In this document: one piece after another, positions 24,966 through 33,190 of the stretch
How the letters are laid out: every line of letters starts with the position of its first letter
Numbering within the stretch: the stretch's first letter is position 1
Assembly (NCBI RefSeq): GCF_016429155.1
Contig: NZ_JAELUC010000037.1
Coordinates: 1-35,329 of the forward strand
Length of the DNA: 35,329 nt
Direction of reading: 5' to 3'
Source: Pedobacter sp. ASV12
Lineage (GTDB): Bacteria; Bacteroidota; Bacteroidia; Sphingobacteriales; Sphingobacteriaceae
Translations under genes and position numbers: made by a program
The notes under the pieces: model-generated
Seen by the model: the letters and a program-made list of their open reading frames with translations, nothing else
What the model was told of the DNA's origin: nothing
Database searches by the model: none

Positions 24966-25685
24966 ATGAGTGGCAAACTATTCCTCGTACCCACGCCTAT
25001 TGGCAATTTAGAAGACATGACTTTCAGGGCCATCCGGGTTTTAAAGGAAGTAGACTTAATTTTGGCCGAAGATACCCGAACCAGCGCTCCTATGCTCAAG
25101 CATTTCGGCATTGATAAAAAAGTGTATTCGCACCATCAGCATAACGAACACAAGGCTACCTCCGAAATTATCAAGTTTCTGAGCCAGGGGCAAAATGTGG
25201 CCCTCATTTCTGACGCAGGAACGCCGGCCATTTCCGATCCGGGATTTTTCCTGGTAAGAGAAGCCCTCAAAAACGAGATAGAGGTAAACTGTTTGCCGGG
25301 CGCTACGGCTTTTGTGCCGGCCTTGGTTAATTCGGGCCTGCCCAGCGACCAATTTGTATTTGAAGGCTTTTTGCCCGTAAAAAAGGGGCGCCAAACCCGG
25401 TTAAAGCTGCTGGCACAAGAAGAACGTACCATGATTTTTTATGAAAGTCCGCACCGCCTACTCAAAACCCTCGCCGAATTTGCCGAGTACCTGGGCGACG
25501 ACAGGCAGGCATCGGTAAGTCGCGAGCTGACCAAAATGTATGAGGAAACTGTTCGCGGCGCTTTAAGCGAAATCAAATCGCATTTTGGGCACAATGTACT
25601 TAAAGGCGAATTTGTGGTGTGTGTTGCGGGCAAGCCCAGCATAAAAGCCAAAAACAAATACGAAGACAACAACCCGGACGATTAG
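24966..25685 (+). CDS. rsmI: 16S rRNA 2'-O-ribose C1402 methyltransferase RsmI
   Basis: Uses SAM to methylate the ribose of C1402 in the 16S decoding centre. It has 239 residues of the tetrapyrrole methylase fold, with the RsmI motifs LFLVPTPIGNLEDMTFRAI, LAEDTRTSAPML, ALISDAGTPAISDPG, GATAFVPALVNSGLPSD and FYESPHRL. The E. coli enzyme is longer at the C-terminus; this is a common short form. It is divergent from serS, with about 100 bases between them. Confidence 0.95.
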   Translation: MSGKLFLVPTPIGNLEDMTFRAIRVLKEVDLILAEDTRTSAPMLKHFGIDKKVYSHHQHNEHKATSEIIKFLSQGQNVALISDAGTPAISDPGFFLVREALKNEIEVNCLPGATAFVPALVNSGLPSDQFVFEGFLPVKKGRQTRLKLLAQEERTMIFYESPHRLLKTLAEFAEYLGDDRQASVSRELTKMYEETVRGALSEIKSHFGHNVLKGEFVVCVAGKPSIKAKNKYEDNNPDD

Positions 25686-25851
25686 CCGTTTCAAAATAGC
25701 GACAGCTAAAGAAAACCATCCAAATAAATTCACATTTCAAACATCATATTTTAAAAGTAGAATCCGTAATTTGTGTGGCGGAAATAATAAGGACCCCATA
25801 ACTTTAAGGGCTACCAAATATCTAAAACAACAAATAATCAACAGCATAATA

Positions 25852-26493
25852 ATGATTGCAATAGATAGATTTTTAAGCGACGAACAAGATCCAAAGGCAG
25901 TAGAAAAGGTAATTGGCAAGCTCAATGACCTGCTCACCAGCGGCGAAGAGATTTTATACCTGGCCGTACAGAAAAAACCGGCTGTAAACTTGCTGCCCGA
26001 TAGCATTGCCATTAGCAACAAACGCATTTTTTACTGCGAGCCCGGCAATTTGGGCCTGACCATGAACTTTAAGGATATTTCCTGGAAAAACGTAAAGGAA
26101 GTTTCGTTTAAGGAAGAATTTTTCGGCTCGAAATTTATCTGCGTACCGCAGCATGGCGAAAACATTGTAACAGAGTTTATTCCAAAGGTACAGGCCCGAA
26201 AGCTGCACCAGGCTGCCAACGAGCAGCTAGAGCAGTATAAGGAAATGTTGAGGCAACAACTGTTGGAAGAAAACAGGGCATCGGCTTCAACGGTAACTAT
26301 TCCGTCGACACCTCAAGCCCAAACGATTGAATTGCCTATCGAAGAAGCAGTAGTTATTCCGCCTCCGCAAATCGAGGAGCCGGAAGACGAAACAACCTTG
26401 AAACTGAGAAAGCTGAAAACGCTTTACGACAAACAGTTGATTACCCAAGAAGAATACGAAAGCAAGAAATCGGCTATTTTAGATAGTTTATAG
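25852..26493 (+). CDS. PH-domain protein with C-terminal SHOCT motif
   Basis: About 213 residues from the ATG at 25852; a longer frame would need a TTG at 25771 and shows no protein-like sequence. Residues about 20-130 form a bacterial PH (YokE-like) domain (LTSGEEILYLAVQ, SIAISNKRIFYCE, ISWKNVKEVSF). A Pro/Glu-rich linker follows. The last 29 residues are a SHOCT motif (LRKLKTLYDKQLITQEEYE). SHOCT segments are thought to mediate oligomerisation. It has no signal peptide or membrane segment. The small frame at 26495 starts one base after its stop, and lnt follows it. Confidence 0.78.
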   Translation: MIAIDRFLSDEQDPKAVEKVIGKLNDLLTSGEEILYLAVQKKPAVNLLPDSIAISNKRIFYCEPGNLGLTMNFKDISWKNVKEVSFKEEFFGSKFICVPQHGENIVTEFIPKVQARKLHQAANEQLEQYKEMLRQQLLEENRASASTVTIPSTPQAQTIELPIEEAVVIPPPQIEEPEDETTLKLRKLKTLYDKQLITQEEYESKKSAILDSL

Positions 26494-26494
26494 T

Positions 26495-26596
26495 ATGCGT
26501 TATGGCGACCCCGAACCCGTTTCGGAAGAAGCAATCGCCCAACAAAAACCGTTGCGTTGCCGTGCTATTGGCCATAACGAAACCAACAACTCATGA
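26495..26596 (+). CDS. Possible 33-residue leader peptide or small protein before lnt
   Basis: An ATG one base after the stop of the PH-SHOCT gene opens a 33-codon frame (MRYGDPEPVSEEAIAQQKPL and onward) whose TGA overlaps the lnt ATG (ATGA). Codon choices look like the neighbouring genes (GAA, CAA, GCC, AAC). It fills the whole gap between the two genes, suggesting translational coupling. I do not recognise the product. The frame also contains a 9-base inverted repeat (CGTTATGGC 26498-26506 / GCCATAACG 26571-26579). It may be chance. Confidence 0.35.
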   Translation: MRYGDPEPVSEEAIAQQKPLRCRAIGHNETNNS

Positions 26597-28215
26597 AATT
26601 AAACAAAAACTATCTGCTGGCTTTGTGCAGCTCGTTTCTCATGTGGCTGGCTTGGCCTCCGCATACCTGGTTTGCGCCTTTGCTGCTCATCGGCTTGGTG
26701 CCTTTAATGGTTGCCATAGACCGCATGAGGCTGCAACAGGCTCCCAAAACCGGCCGGCGCATCTTTTTAACTGCAGGACTGGCCTTTCTAACTTGGAACA
26801 CGGCCTGCATTTACTGGGTTTTTAACGCCATTAGCGCATTCAATACCGGATTTACGGGAACCATAGTCTCTTTCTTGGTTTCGCTCATCCCCTACGGCTT
26901 GGGCGCCCTGCTCATGACCTTTGCCTTTTGGCTCTATTACCGTTTAAGGCTAAGGGTAAATGCCTGGGTTGGCTACCTCGGACTGATTTGCTTTTATATC
27001 GCCATGGAATACCTCCACGAAAGTTGGGACCTTGCCTTTCCGTGGATGACCCTGGGCAATGGCTTTGCCGGCATGCACCAATTGGCCCAATGGTACGAGT
27101 ACACCGGCGTTTACGGCGGTTCGCTGTGGATTTTATTGAGTAACATTTTGGCTTTCGAGGCCTACAGAAGCTGGAAATCGACCGAAGAGAAAGCCTTAAA
27201 GCCCGCTTTGATTTGGCTGGCTGTAGTGGTGCTGCCCATTGGCTTTTCATGGTACACCTACAACAGCTACCAAGAAAAAAAATTATCGGTAAATGTAGTA
27301 ACGGTACAGCCTAATATTGATCCCTACCAAAAATACGAGAGCATTTCGGCCAATGAACAGCTTCGCATCCTGACCCGTTTATCAGATTCGGTGGCGCAAG
27401 TAAATACCGAATATTTCATCTGGCCCGAAACGGCCATTCCCAACTATACAGACGAAGATCGGGTTCGTGCCAATCCCGATTTTTTGGCTACCCAACAATT
27501 TTTAAACAAATACAAAAACGGCACGCTCATTACCGGTATCGAAAGCGTAAAATGGTACGACACTAAAAAAACCATTTCGGCCCAAGAAAGCTCAAATGGC
27601 ATGTATTATGATCATTTCAACTCGGCCATGCAGGTAGAAAACTCGGCTGAGGTAGCGTTTTACCATAAATCGAAACTGGTTCCCGGTGCCGAAAAAATGC
27701 CTTTCCCTAAAGTATTTTCTTTCCTCACTCCGGTTTTTGCCGGGCTGGGTGGCAGCGTATCGAGCTGGGGATGGCAAGACGAGCCCGAAGTCTTTTACTC
27801 GTACAGTGGCATTGGCGTTGCACCGGTTATCTGCTACGAATCGATCTGGGGCAGCTGGGTGGGCAAATCGGTTAAAAACGGCGCCCAGTTTATTGCCGTA
27901 ATTACCAACGATGGCTGGTGGGGCAATACCTCGGGCAAAGACCAGCACATGCTCTACGCCAAATTAAGGGCCATCGAAACCCGTCGCTGGGTAGTCAGAT
28001 CGGCTAATACCGGCATTTCGGGTTTTATTAACCAAAGAGGCGATGTGGTTAAAAAATCAACCTGGTGGACCAGAACTGCCATTAAAGCCGACATCAACCT
28101 CAACGATGCCCTAACGCCCTATGTTAAAAGCGGAGACCTGATTGCACAAATAGCAGCGGTTATGGGCTTCATCCTTGCACTTCTAATTCCTTTCAAAAAA
28201 TGGGTAAAAAAATAG
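26593..28215 (+). CDS. lnt: Apolipoprotein N-acyltransferase
   Basis: An inner-membrane enzyme that adds the third acyl chain to the N-terminal cysteine of lipoproteins. It has 540 residues, with an N-terminal membrane domain (about residues 1-225) and a C-terminal nitrilase domain. The catalytic triad is visible: E279 in WPETAIPN, K359 in HKSKLVPGAE and C414 in VICYESIWG. Its end overlaps the next gene by 16 bases, and a second lspA lies two genes down, so the cluster concerns lipoprotein maturation. Lnt was long thought limited to Proteobacteria and relatives; its presence here fits triacylated lipoproteins. Confidence 0.95.
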   Translation: MKLNKNYLLALCSSFLMWLAWPPHTWFAPLLLIGLVPLMVAIDRMRLQQAPKTGRRIFLTAGLAFLTWNTACIYWVFNAISAFNTGFTGTIVSFLVSLIPYGLGALLMTFAFWLYYRLRLRVNAWVGYLGLICFYIAMEYLHESWDLAFPWMTLGNGFAGMHQLAQWYEYTGVYGGSLWILLSNILAFEAYRSWKSTEEKALKPALIWLAVVVLPIGFSWYTYNSYQEKKLSVNVVTVQPNIDPYQKYESISANEQLRILTRLSDSVAQVNTEYFIWPETAIPNYTDEDRVRANPDFLATQQFLNKYKNGTLITGIESVKWYDTKKTISAQESSNGMYYDHFNSAMQVENSAEVAFYHKSKLVPGAEKMPFPKVFSFLTPVFAGLGGSVSSWGWQDEPEVFYSYSGIGVAPVICYESIWGSWVGKSVKNGAQFIAVITNDGWWGNTSGKDQHMLYAKLRAIETRRWVVRSANTGISGFINQRGDVVKKSTWWTRTAIKADINLNDALTPYVKSGDLIAQIAAVMGFILALLIPFKKWVKK

Positions 28216-28700
28216 TCTTATTGGCGCTCTTGGTTTGCGCCCAACTGGCCGGCCATGCGCAAGCTTATTTAAACAGCCTCTACAAACAGGCCAATGAAAT
28301 GGCAAAGGCCACCTTAAAAGAAGATTACCTAAGCCTGATGAAGTATACACATCCTAGCGTGGTGAAAGCCATGGGTGGCGAGCAAAAGGCCGTAGCCACC
28401 TTAAAAGAAGGTATGCAAAAAATGAAAAATGGCAATTTGAAGTTTAAAAACATGACTACCGGCAAAGCGACCCAATGCATTACCACCAAAAACAGCATTC
28501 AGTGTGTAGTGCCACAAGAGGTAGATGTAAGCTTTGGAACACAAGCCGTTCATACGGCTGGCCATTTATTTTGTATTTCTTACGACAGTGGCAAGAAATG
28601 GTATTTTTTTAATGCCAACAATACGGCCAGCGTACAAAAATTTCTGCCCGAAATAGATAAAAAAATCGTTATTCCAGAAGCAAAAGTTACCTATAAGTAA
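28200..28700 (+). CDS. Small secreted protein of unknown function
   Basis: A 166-residue protein with a signal peptide (residues 1-21, ending AGHAQA). The mature part begins with a helix (LNSLYKQANEMAKATLKEDYLSLMKYTHPSVVKAMGG) and continues with beta-rich sequence, a layout like NTF2-like secreted domains, though I cannot name a family. It contains two Cys residues close together (CITTKNSIQCVV) and a third near LFCISYD. It overlaps lnt by 16 bases and ends 4 bases before the second lspA, so all three are probably co-transcribed. Confidence 0.75.
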   Translation: MGKKIVLLALLVCAQLAGHAQAYLNSLYKQANEMAKATLKEDYLSLMKYTHPSVVKAMGGEQKAVATLKEGMQKMKNGNLKFKNMTTGKATQCITTKNSIQCVVPQEVDVSFGTQAVHTAGHLFCISYDSGKKWYFFNANNTASVQKFLPEIDKKIVIPEAKVTYK

Positions 28701-28704
28701 AACA

Positions 28705-29220
28705 ATGCCACAAAGAAAAAACTTGAAATGGATATTGCTCCTGTTGCTAGTTGCCCTCAATGTGGGTTGCGATCAGGTTTCGAAAAACATCGTAAGGCAG
28801 CGCATCGAATATGGCGAAACCATCAGTTTGGTTAAAAACTATTTTATTTTAACCAAAGTAGAGAATACGGGTGCATTTTTAAGTGCCGGCAACGAACTGC
28901 CAACCCCCATCCGTTTTGCCTTACTTACGCTTTTGCCCTTGGCCGTTTTGGGTTACGGACTTTATTATTTGACAGCCAAGAAAGATTTGCACAAAATGAT
29001 GCAAATCGGGCTGTCTTTTCTGATTGGTGGCGGCATCGGTAATGTATACGACCGTATATTGCATGGTTCGGTAACCGATTTTATGCACATGGATTTCGTG
29101 ATTTTCAGGACAGGCGTATTTAATGTGGCCGACCTATCGATCATGACCGGCATAGCCATTCTTTTGATTCACTCGCTCAAGCATAAAGTGGTAAAGCCTG
29201 CCAATACTTCTTCTCATTAA
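28705..29220 (+). CDS. lspA: Lipoprotein signal peptidase II (copy 2)
   Basis: A 171-residue paralogue of the enzyme at 20123-20725. Family motifs are all present: GCDQVSKNIVR, VENTGAFLSAG, GGGIGNVYDRILHGSVTDFM with the first catalytic Asp, and FNVADLSIMTG with the second, on four membrane helices. It lacks the long insertion of copy 1 and the two sequences differ strongly, so this is not a recent duplication. It is the last gene of the lnt unit. Both active-site aspartates are kept, so it should be active, perhaps with a different substrate range. Confidence 0.92.
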   Translation: MPQRKNLKWILLLLLVALNVGCDQVSKNIVRQRIEYGETISLVKNYFILTKVENTGAFLSAGNELPTPIRFALLTLLPLAVLGYGLYYLTAKKDLHKMMQIGLSFLIGGGIGNVYDRILHGSVTDFMHMDFVIFRTGVFNVADLSIMTGIAILLIHSLKHKVVKPANTSSH

Positions 29221-29267
29221 TCTTTAGTTAGCCATTGATCAACAGGCTATATCAATTGGATCACAAG

Positions 29268-29296
29268 ACTTGCGAAGTTTCTAAAACTTCGCAAGT
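29268..29296. repeat. Perfect 13-base inverted repeat between convergent genes
   Basis: ACTTGCGAAGTTT-CTA-AAACTTCGCAAGT forms a perfect hairpin with a 3-base loop between the ends of lspA copy 2 and the DUF4136 gene. There is no T run on either side, so it is either a factor-assisted terminator or a REP-type dispersed palindrome. Confidence 0.75.
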
Positions 29297-29305
29297 GTAT
29301 CTAGC

Positions 29306-29896
29306 TTAAGGCAGTTTCTTAAAGATATTGGCAACTACCGTAGGAATATCGTTGATGGCTTTTTGAGGATCGTTCACCTCGCCTTCGGCCCAGCCTCTCC
29401 AAATGAGTTTAGAGCTTTTGCGTTCGATAATGTCTATCATGATGCTGCCGGCCTTCACCTGCATTTTTCTCGCCCTGCTGCCTACATAAACCGGAAAAGG
29501 ATCGGTATAGGCATAATAATAAACAGCTCTGCCCCGGTAATAGCCTACCCTTGGCGAAAGTCGTGGCGGCGGATTGTAATACATAGGCTCTTCATAAACC
29601 TTGGTTTCTTTATTCACCACTGCCGTATATTTGATTAACAAATCAGGGTTGTTGTTGTTGAGCGTCAATCCTCTTTTGTTGAGCTCCTCGCTCGCTGCAT
29701 CTACAATTTTATCCGTTGCGATATCATTATCGTAAGTTGACGAAGCTTTAGACCTCGATTCGGGCAACCAGGCATAGGTTCGGTATTTGGCCGAATTGAC
29801 AGGTTTATTGCTTACCGAATAATAATCGTAGCTCGAGCACGAGGCCAAACCGACCATCATGCCCAAGAAAACCAATATTCTTTTCATCTTCTGCAT
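29306..29896 (-). CDS. DUF4136 lipoprotein
   Basis: A 196-residue lipoprotein. The lipobox LASC puts the modified cysteine at residue 20. The DUF4136 layout is clear: YDYYSVSNKPVNSAKYRTYAW at the start, DKIVDAASEELNKRGLTLNNNNPDLLIKYT, then VKAGSIMIDIIERKSSKLIWRGWAEGEV near the end. A Tyr/Pro-rich segment (YYNPPPRLSPRVGYYRGRAVY) sits in the middle. I chose the ATG at 29896 because AAGGA lies 8 bases before it; an ATG at 29887 is also possible. It is probably an envelope lipoprotein of unknown role and a substrate of the nearby lspA and lnt products. Confidence 0.85.
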   Translation of the reverse strand: MQKMKRILVFLGMMVGLASCSSYDYYSVSNKPVNSAKYRTYAWLPESRSKASSTYDNDIATDKIVDAASEELNKRGLTLNNNNPDLLIKYTAVVNKETKVYEEPMYYNPPPRLSPRVGYYRGRAVYYYAYTDPFPVYVGSRARKMQVKAGSIMIDIIERKSSKLIWRGWAEGEVNDPQKAINDIPTVVANIFKKLP

Positions 29897-30065
29897 TGTT
29901 TAAATCCTTAACTAAGACCTATCGGCCTGCCTCAAGGTTTAACTAGAACAGTTCAGCAAATGCATAGTTTGAAGTTTAGCAAGCTTTTTAGGCAGGATTT
30001 GACTTTGGGGCAGCAAGCTCCAACATTAGCATATTTTTTATACTTTAGCGTAAACCTACCTATTG

Positions 30066-30695
30066 ATGAAAAACTTATCCCCGCTCCTTGTACTGTTGCT
30101 GTGCTTATCGGGCTGCATCGAATTTTCTATTGGCAAACACGAGCAAAAAGCTGTTTTGCCCTCTAAAACCCAAGCCATAAAATCGGGAGACTCTTCAATC
30201 AACATCAAGATTGCCGATTCGGGAGCTACCGTTGAAATCAAGACCAGTCAAGGCACCCTAACCACCAAAATTGGAGAGGCAAGCCCTAGCGAGCAACGAG
30301 AACTGGCTCAAATTGCCCATTTTGATGAAGACGTACTAGCACGCAGAGCCGCTACAGCCAAGCTTAGCCAACAAAAAGACATTGCACATATTGCCCATTT
30401 AGACGAAGACTCTTTGGTGCGACGCATTGCAACTGCTAAGCTGACCCTGCAGAAGGACTTGGCGCAAATTGCCTTTTTTGACGAAGATGCGCTTGTAAGA
30501 AGAATTGCCACGGCAAAACTCATGAGCCAGAAAGATCTTTTCCGTGTAGCCAGTTTTGATAGCGACACCTTAGCCAGAAAAATAGCCGTTGGAAAAATAA
30601 TCAACAGAGACAACCTACGCCACATCATGGCTTTGGACGATAATGAAGCGATTGTACAGCTGGCCAAACAAAGGCTGTTGGCCATCACGCCTTAG
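30066..30695 (+). CDS. Lipoprotein with five 26-residue HEAT-like repeats
   Basis: About 209 residues from the ATG at 30066 (a TTG lies directly before it). The lipobox LSGC puts the lipid-bearing cysteine at residue 17. Residues about 40-72 are a beta-rich linker (INIKIADSGATVEIKTSQG). Residues 77-206 are five consecutive 26-residue units with consensus QKDLAxIAxxDEDxLVRRIATAKL, each likely two short helices, as in HEAT or leucine-rich-variant repeats. The first four units are close to each other and the fifth has diverged. Such solenoids usually bind proteins. It ends 16 bases from convergent nadE, without a clear terminator. Confidence 0.75.
   Translation: MKNLSPLLVLLLCLSGCIEFSIGKHEQKAVLPSKTQAIKSGDSSINIKIADSGATVEIKTSQGTLTTKIGEASPSEQRELAQIAHFDEDVLARRAATAKLSQQKDIAHIAHLDEDSLVRRIATAKLTLQKDLAQIAFFDEDALVRRIATAKLMSQKDLFRVASFDSDTLARKIAVGKIINRDNLRHIMALDDNEAIVQLAKQRLLAITP
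30294..30683 (+). repeat. Five tandem 78-base coding repeats
   Basis: Units begin at about 30294, 30372, 30450, 30528 and 30606. Units 2 and 3 are the most alike (QKDxAxIAxxDEDxLVRRIATAKL in both). DNA identity is lower than protein identity, so the expansion is not recent. Confidence 0.8.
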
Positions 30696-30711
30696 ACCTG
30701 CCCGATTGCTA

Positions 30712-32352
30712 CTAATCCATATACTTGCCTACAATCGGCATGCGGCGCCCCATGCCAAAAGCCTTCGGCGATACCCTTAAAATAGGCGGTGTTTGGTAGC
30801 GTTTAAACTCGGCCAGGTTTACCATTTTGAGTATGCGCCTAACCAAAGTTTCATCAAAACCTTGTGCAATAATGGCCTGCGATCCCTTTTGCATTTCGAT
30901 ATGCTGAAATAAAATTTGATCTAAGATTCCATAATCAGGTAGCGAGTCGGAATCTTTTTGGTCTGGTCTCAATTCTGCCGATGGTGGCTTAACAATGGTA
31001 TTTTCCGGAATAATTTCGCCATCCTTGTTGATATAGCGGGCCAGTTCGAAAATCTGCGTTTTGTAAACATCGCCAATCACGCCAATTGCTCCACACATAT
31101 CGCCGTACAAAGTGCCATAACCTACGGCACACTCGCTTTTGTTGGAAGTATTGAGCAATACGTAACCAAACTTGTTCGACATGGCCATCAGCACAATGCC
31201 CCTGCAACGCGCCTGGATATTCTCTTCGGTCAGGTTAAAAGGCATGCCTGCAAACGGCTTGGCCAACATGCTGTCGAAAGCATCAGCAGCTTGCTTAATT
31301 TCAATAAGCTCGTGTTTGCAACCTATATTGTTCACCAGGTCGAGCGCATCCTTAACCGAATGGTCTGACGAATATTTAGACGGCATTAAAACCGCCATTA
31401 CGTTTTCTGGCCCTAAGGCGCGACAGGCCAGGGCACACACTACCGCCGAGTCGATTCCACCTGAAAGGCCTAAAACCGCTTTTTTAAAGCCCGACTTCCA
31501 GAAATAATCCTGAATGCCCATCACCAGTGCATCGTGTATCTGCATGATATCGCTTGCCCGTTCTGGCTGTGGATATTTGTTTTTTACCTGTTGGATTTCT
31601 TCGAGGTCGAAAACCTGCAGGTCTTGCTCAAAATATTTCATTTCGGCCTTTACGGTTCCCGTTTCGTCGAAAACCAGCGAGCCTCCATCAAAAATAATTT
31701 CGGTTTGCGCACCAACCTGGTTTACATAAAACAAAGGCAACTGGTATTTTTTGGCATTATCGGCCAATATTTGGATGCGGTCTTCGTCATGACGGTAATT
31801 GAAGGGCGAAGCCGCGATATTCAGCATCAAGTCAGGCGATTCCTTAATCAGTTCGTCCATTGGACAAGAAACGTACAAGGGATTGTCGTTAATGTTCCAA
31901 AGGTCTTCGCAAATGGTCAGCGCTATTTTCTTGCCTTTAAATTCGATACATTCAAACTTGGTATTCGGTTCAAAGTAGCGGTACTCGTCAAACACATCAT
32001 AAGTAGGCAACAAAGCTTTCCTCACCACAGCTTTAACCTTTCCATTTTCGATAAAATAAGCCGCGTTGTACAGGTCTTTTCCGGCCAACACTTCGTTTTT
32101 AATCGGCAAGCCTACCACGCAGGCAATAGTTGTGCAATGAACAGCAATTTCTTGCGCAGCCTTTTCGCACAGGGCTACAAAATCTTCAAATTCCAAAAAA
32201 TCGCGGGGAGGATAGCCACAAATGGCCAGCTCGGCAAATACCACCAGATCGGCTCCCTTACTTTTGGCCAAGGCAATATGTTCGATAATTTTTTGGGTAT
32301 TCTGTTCAAAATTGCCAATATGATAATTCAGTTGTGCCAGTGCTATTTTCAT
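30712..32352 (-). CDS. nadE: Glutamine-dependent NAD+ synthetase
   Basis: The last step of NAD synthesis: deamido-NAD, ATP and glutamine give NAD. It has 546 residues and two domains. The N-terminal nitrilase-type glutaminase has its triad in FAELAICGYPP (Glu), RKALLPTYDVFDEYRYF (Lys) and LTICEDLWN (Cys). The C-terminal synthetase has the ATP-pyrophosphatase P-loop LGLSGGIDSAVV near residue 295-305 and NTSNKSECAVGYGTLYGD further on. It lies 51 bases after the beta-barrel gene on the same strand and may be co-transcribed with it. Confidence 0.97.
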   Translation of the reverse strand: MKIALAQLNYHIGNFEQNTQKIIEHIALAKSKGADLVVFAELAICGYPPRDFLEFEDFVALCEKAAQEIAVHCTTIACVVGLPIKNEVLAGKDLYNAAYFIENGKVKAVVRKALLPTYDVFDEYRYFEPNTKFECIEFKGKKIALTICEDLWNINDNPLYVSCPMDELIKESPDLMLNIAASPFNYRHDEDRIQILADNAKKYQLPLFYVNQVGAQTEIIFDGGSLVFDETGTVKAEMKYFEQDLQVFDLEEIQQVKNKYPQPERASDIMQIHDALVMGIQDYFWKSGFKKAVLGLSGGIDSAVVCALACRALGPENVMAVLMPSKYSSDHSVKDALDLVNNIGCKHELIEIKQAADAFDSMLAKPFAGMPFNLTEENIQARCRGIVLMAMSNKFGYVLLNTSNKSECAVGYGTLYGDMCGAIGVIGDVYKTQIFELARYINKDGEIIPENTIVKPPSAELRPDQKDSDSLPDYGILDQILFQHIEMQKGSQAIIAQGFDETLVRRILKMVNLAEFKRYQTPPILRVSPKAFGMGRRMPIVGKYMD

Positions 32353-32403
32353 TTGTTGGGTTTAGTATGGATGTGCGTATTGAGATGTGAGACAGACTGA
32401 ATA

Positions 32404-33078
32404 CTAGAAGAACACGCCTAGGTTAACGCCAACGTAATGGTTCCTTACCGAATTATCGCCATAAGAAATTACATTGGTAAAGCCGTTGTTCAGGGTCAGG
32501 CCCATCATCAGGCTGGTTTTACCATCAAGGTCAAACTCTGCGCCACCGCCAATAATTAATCCCGCACGGTAAAAATGGGTCCAGTCTTTAATGTTCTTAT
32601 CATTTGCTATCCCTGTTCCGCTCGTTTCTGCATTTTGTTTGGCGCCGATCCTAAAGTCGTTTGACAGGCCGAACTGCCCATACCAGCGCAAATCGCCAAT
32701 TTTGGCAGTCTTCAGTTTTACGGTTAAAGGTACTTCGATGTATTGCATTTTATATTTCAAATCGTACGCTACCGGATTGCTGGTGCTTACCGACTGATGG
32801 TAAGGCATGGCATTGATTTCTGTGGTTTTGCCATTGATGGTGGTAATAGTGATGCCTGTAGCAAAGCTGTAGTTCTCGGCAAAGTTAAAATCGCCCATCA
32901 GGCCATAAGAAAAGCCTAGGCTTAAGCCATTTCCCTTGCCGTTCTCGGCTTTCATAAAGCCAAAAGTAGGATGTGCGGTTAAACCCAGCCTGAAGCCATA
33001 ATAAGGCGAGGCATATTGCTGTGCGTTCAAGTTAAGTGCAAAAAGTGCGAATAGAATTGCGAGTACGATTTTTTTCAT
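32404..33078 (-). CDS. Outer-membrane beta-barrel protein, PorT-like
   Basis: A 224-residue protein with a signal peptide (residues 1-20, ending NLNAQQ), then alternating hydrophobic strands rich in Gly and aromatic residues (YYGFRLGLTAHPTFGF, LSLGFSYGLMGDFNF, YIEVPLTVKLKT, FYRAGLIIGGGAEF). It ends in FF, the usual barrel-end aromatic signal. This is the OMP beta-barrel (PorT/OmpW-like) type common in Bacteroidota, where PorT takes part in type IX secretion; I cannot tell true PorT from other barrels. It is divergent from gldB and upstream of nadE. Confidence 0.82.
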   Translation of the reverse strand: MKKIVLAILFALFALNLNAQQYASPYYGFRLGLTAHPTFGFMKAENGKGNGLSLGFSYGLMGDFNFAENYSFATGITITTINGKTTEINAMPYHQSVSTSNPVAYDLKYKMQYIEVPLTVKLKTAKIGDLRWYGQFGLSNDFRIGAKQNAETSGTGIANDKNIKDWTHFYRAGLIIGGGAEFDLDGKTSLMMGLTLNNGFTNVISYGDNSVRNHYVGVNLGVFF

Positions 33079-33177
33079 TTGTGCTTAATTTACTTTGATC
33101 AAATGGAAGCCCCTCCCATTTTTGCCGTTTTTGCACGGCGATTTGAAAAATGATGAGGTTTCCTGTAATTTGGGAGT

Positions 33178-33185
33178 TATATTTG
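33178..33185 (+). promoter_or_regulatory. -7 element directly before gldB
   Basis: TATATTTG fits TAnnTTTG exactly and ends 5 bases before the gldB ATG at 33191. If used, the mRNA would be nearly leaderless. No TTTG is seen 19-21 bases upstream. Confidence 0.4.
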
Positions 33186-33190
33186 TTTTA

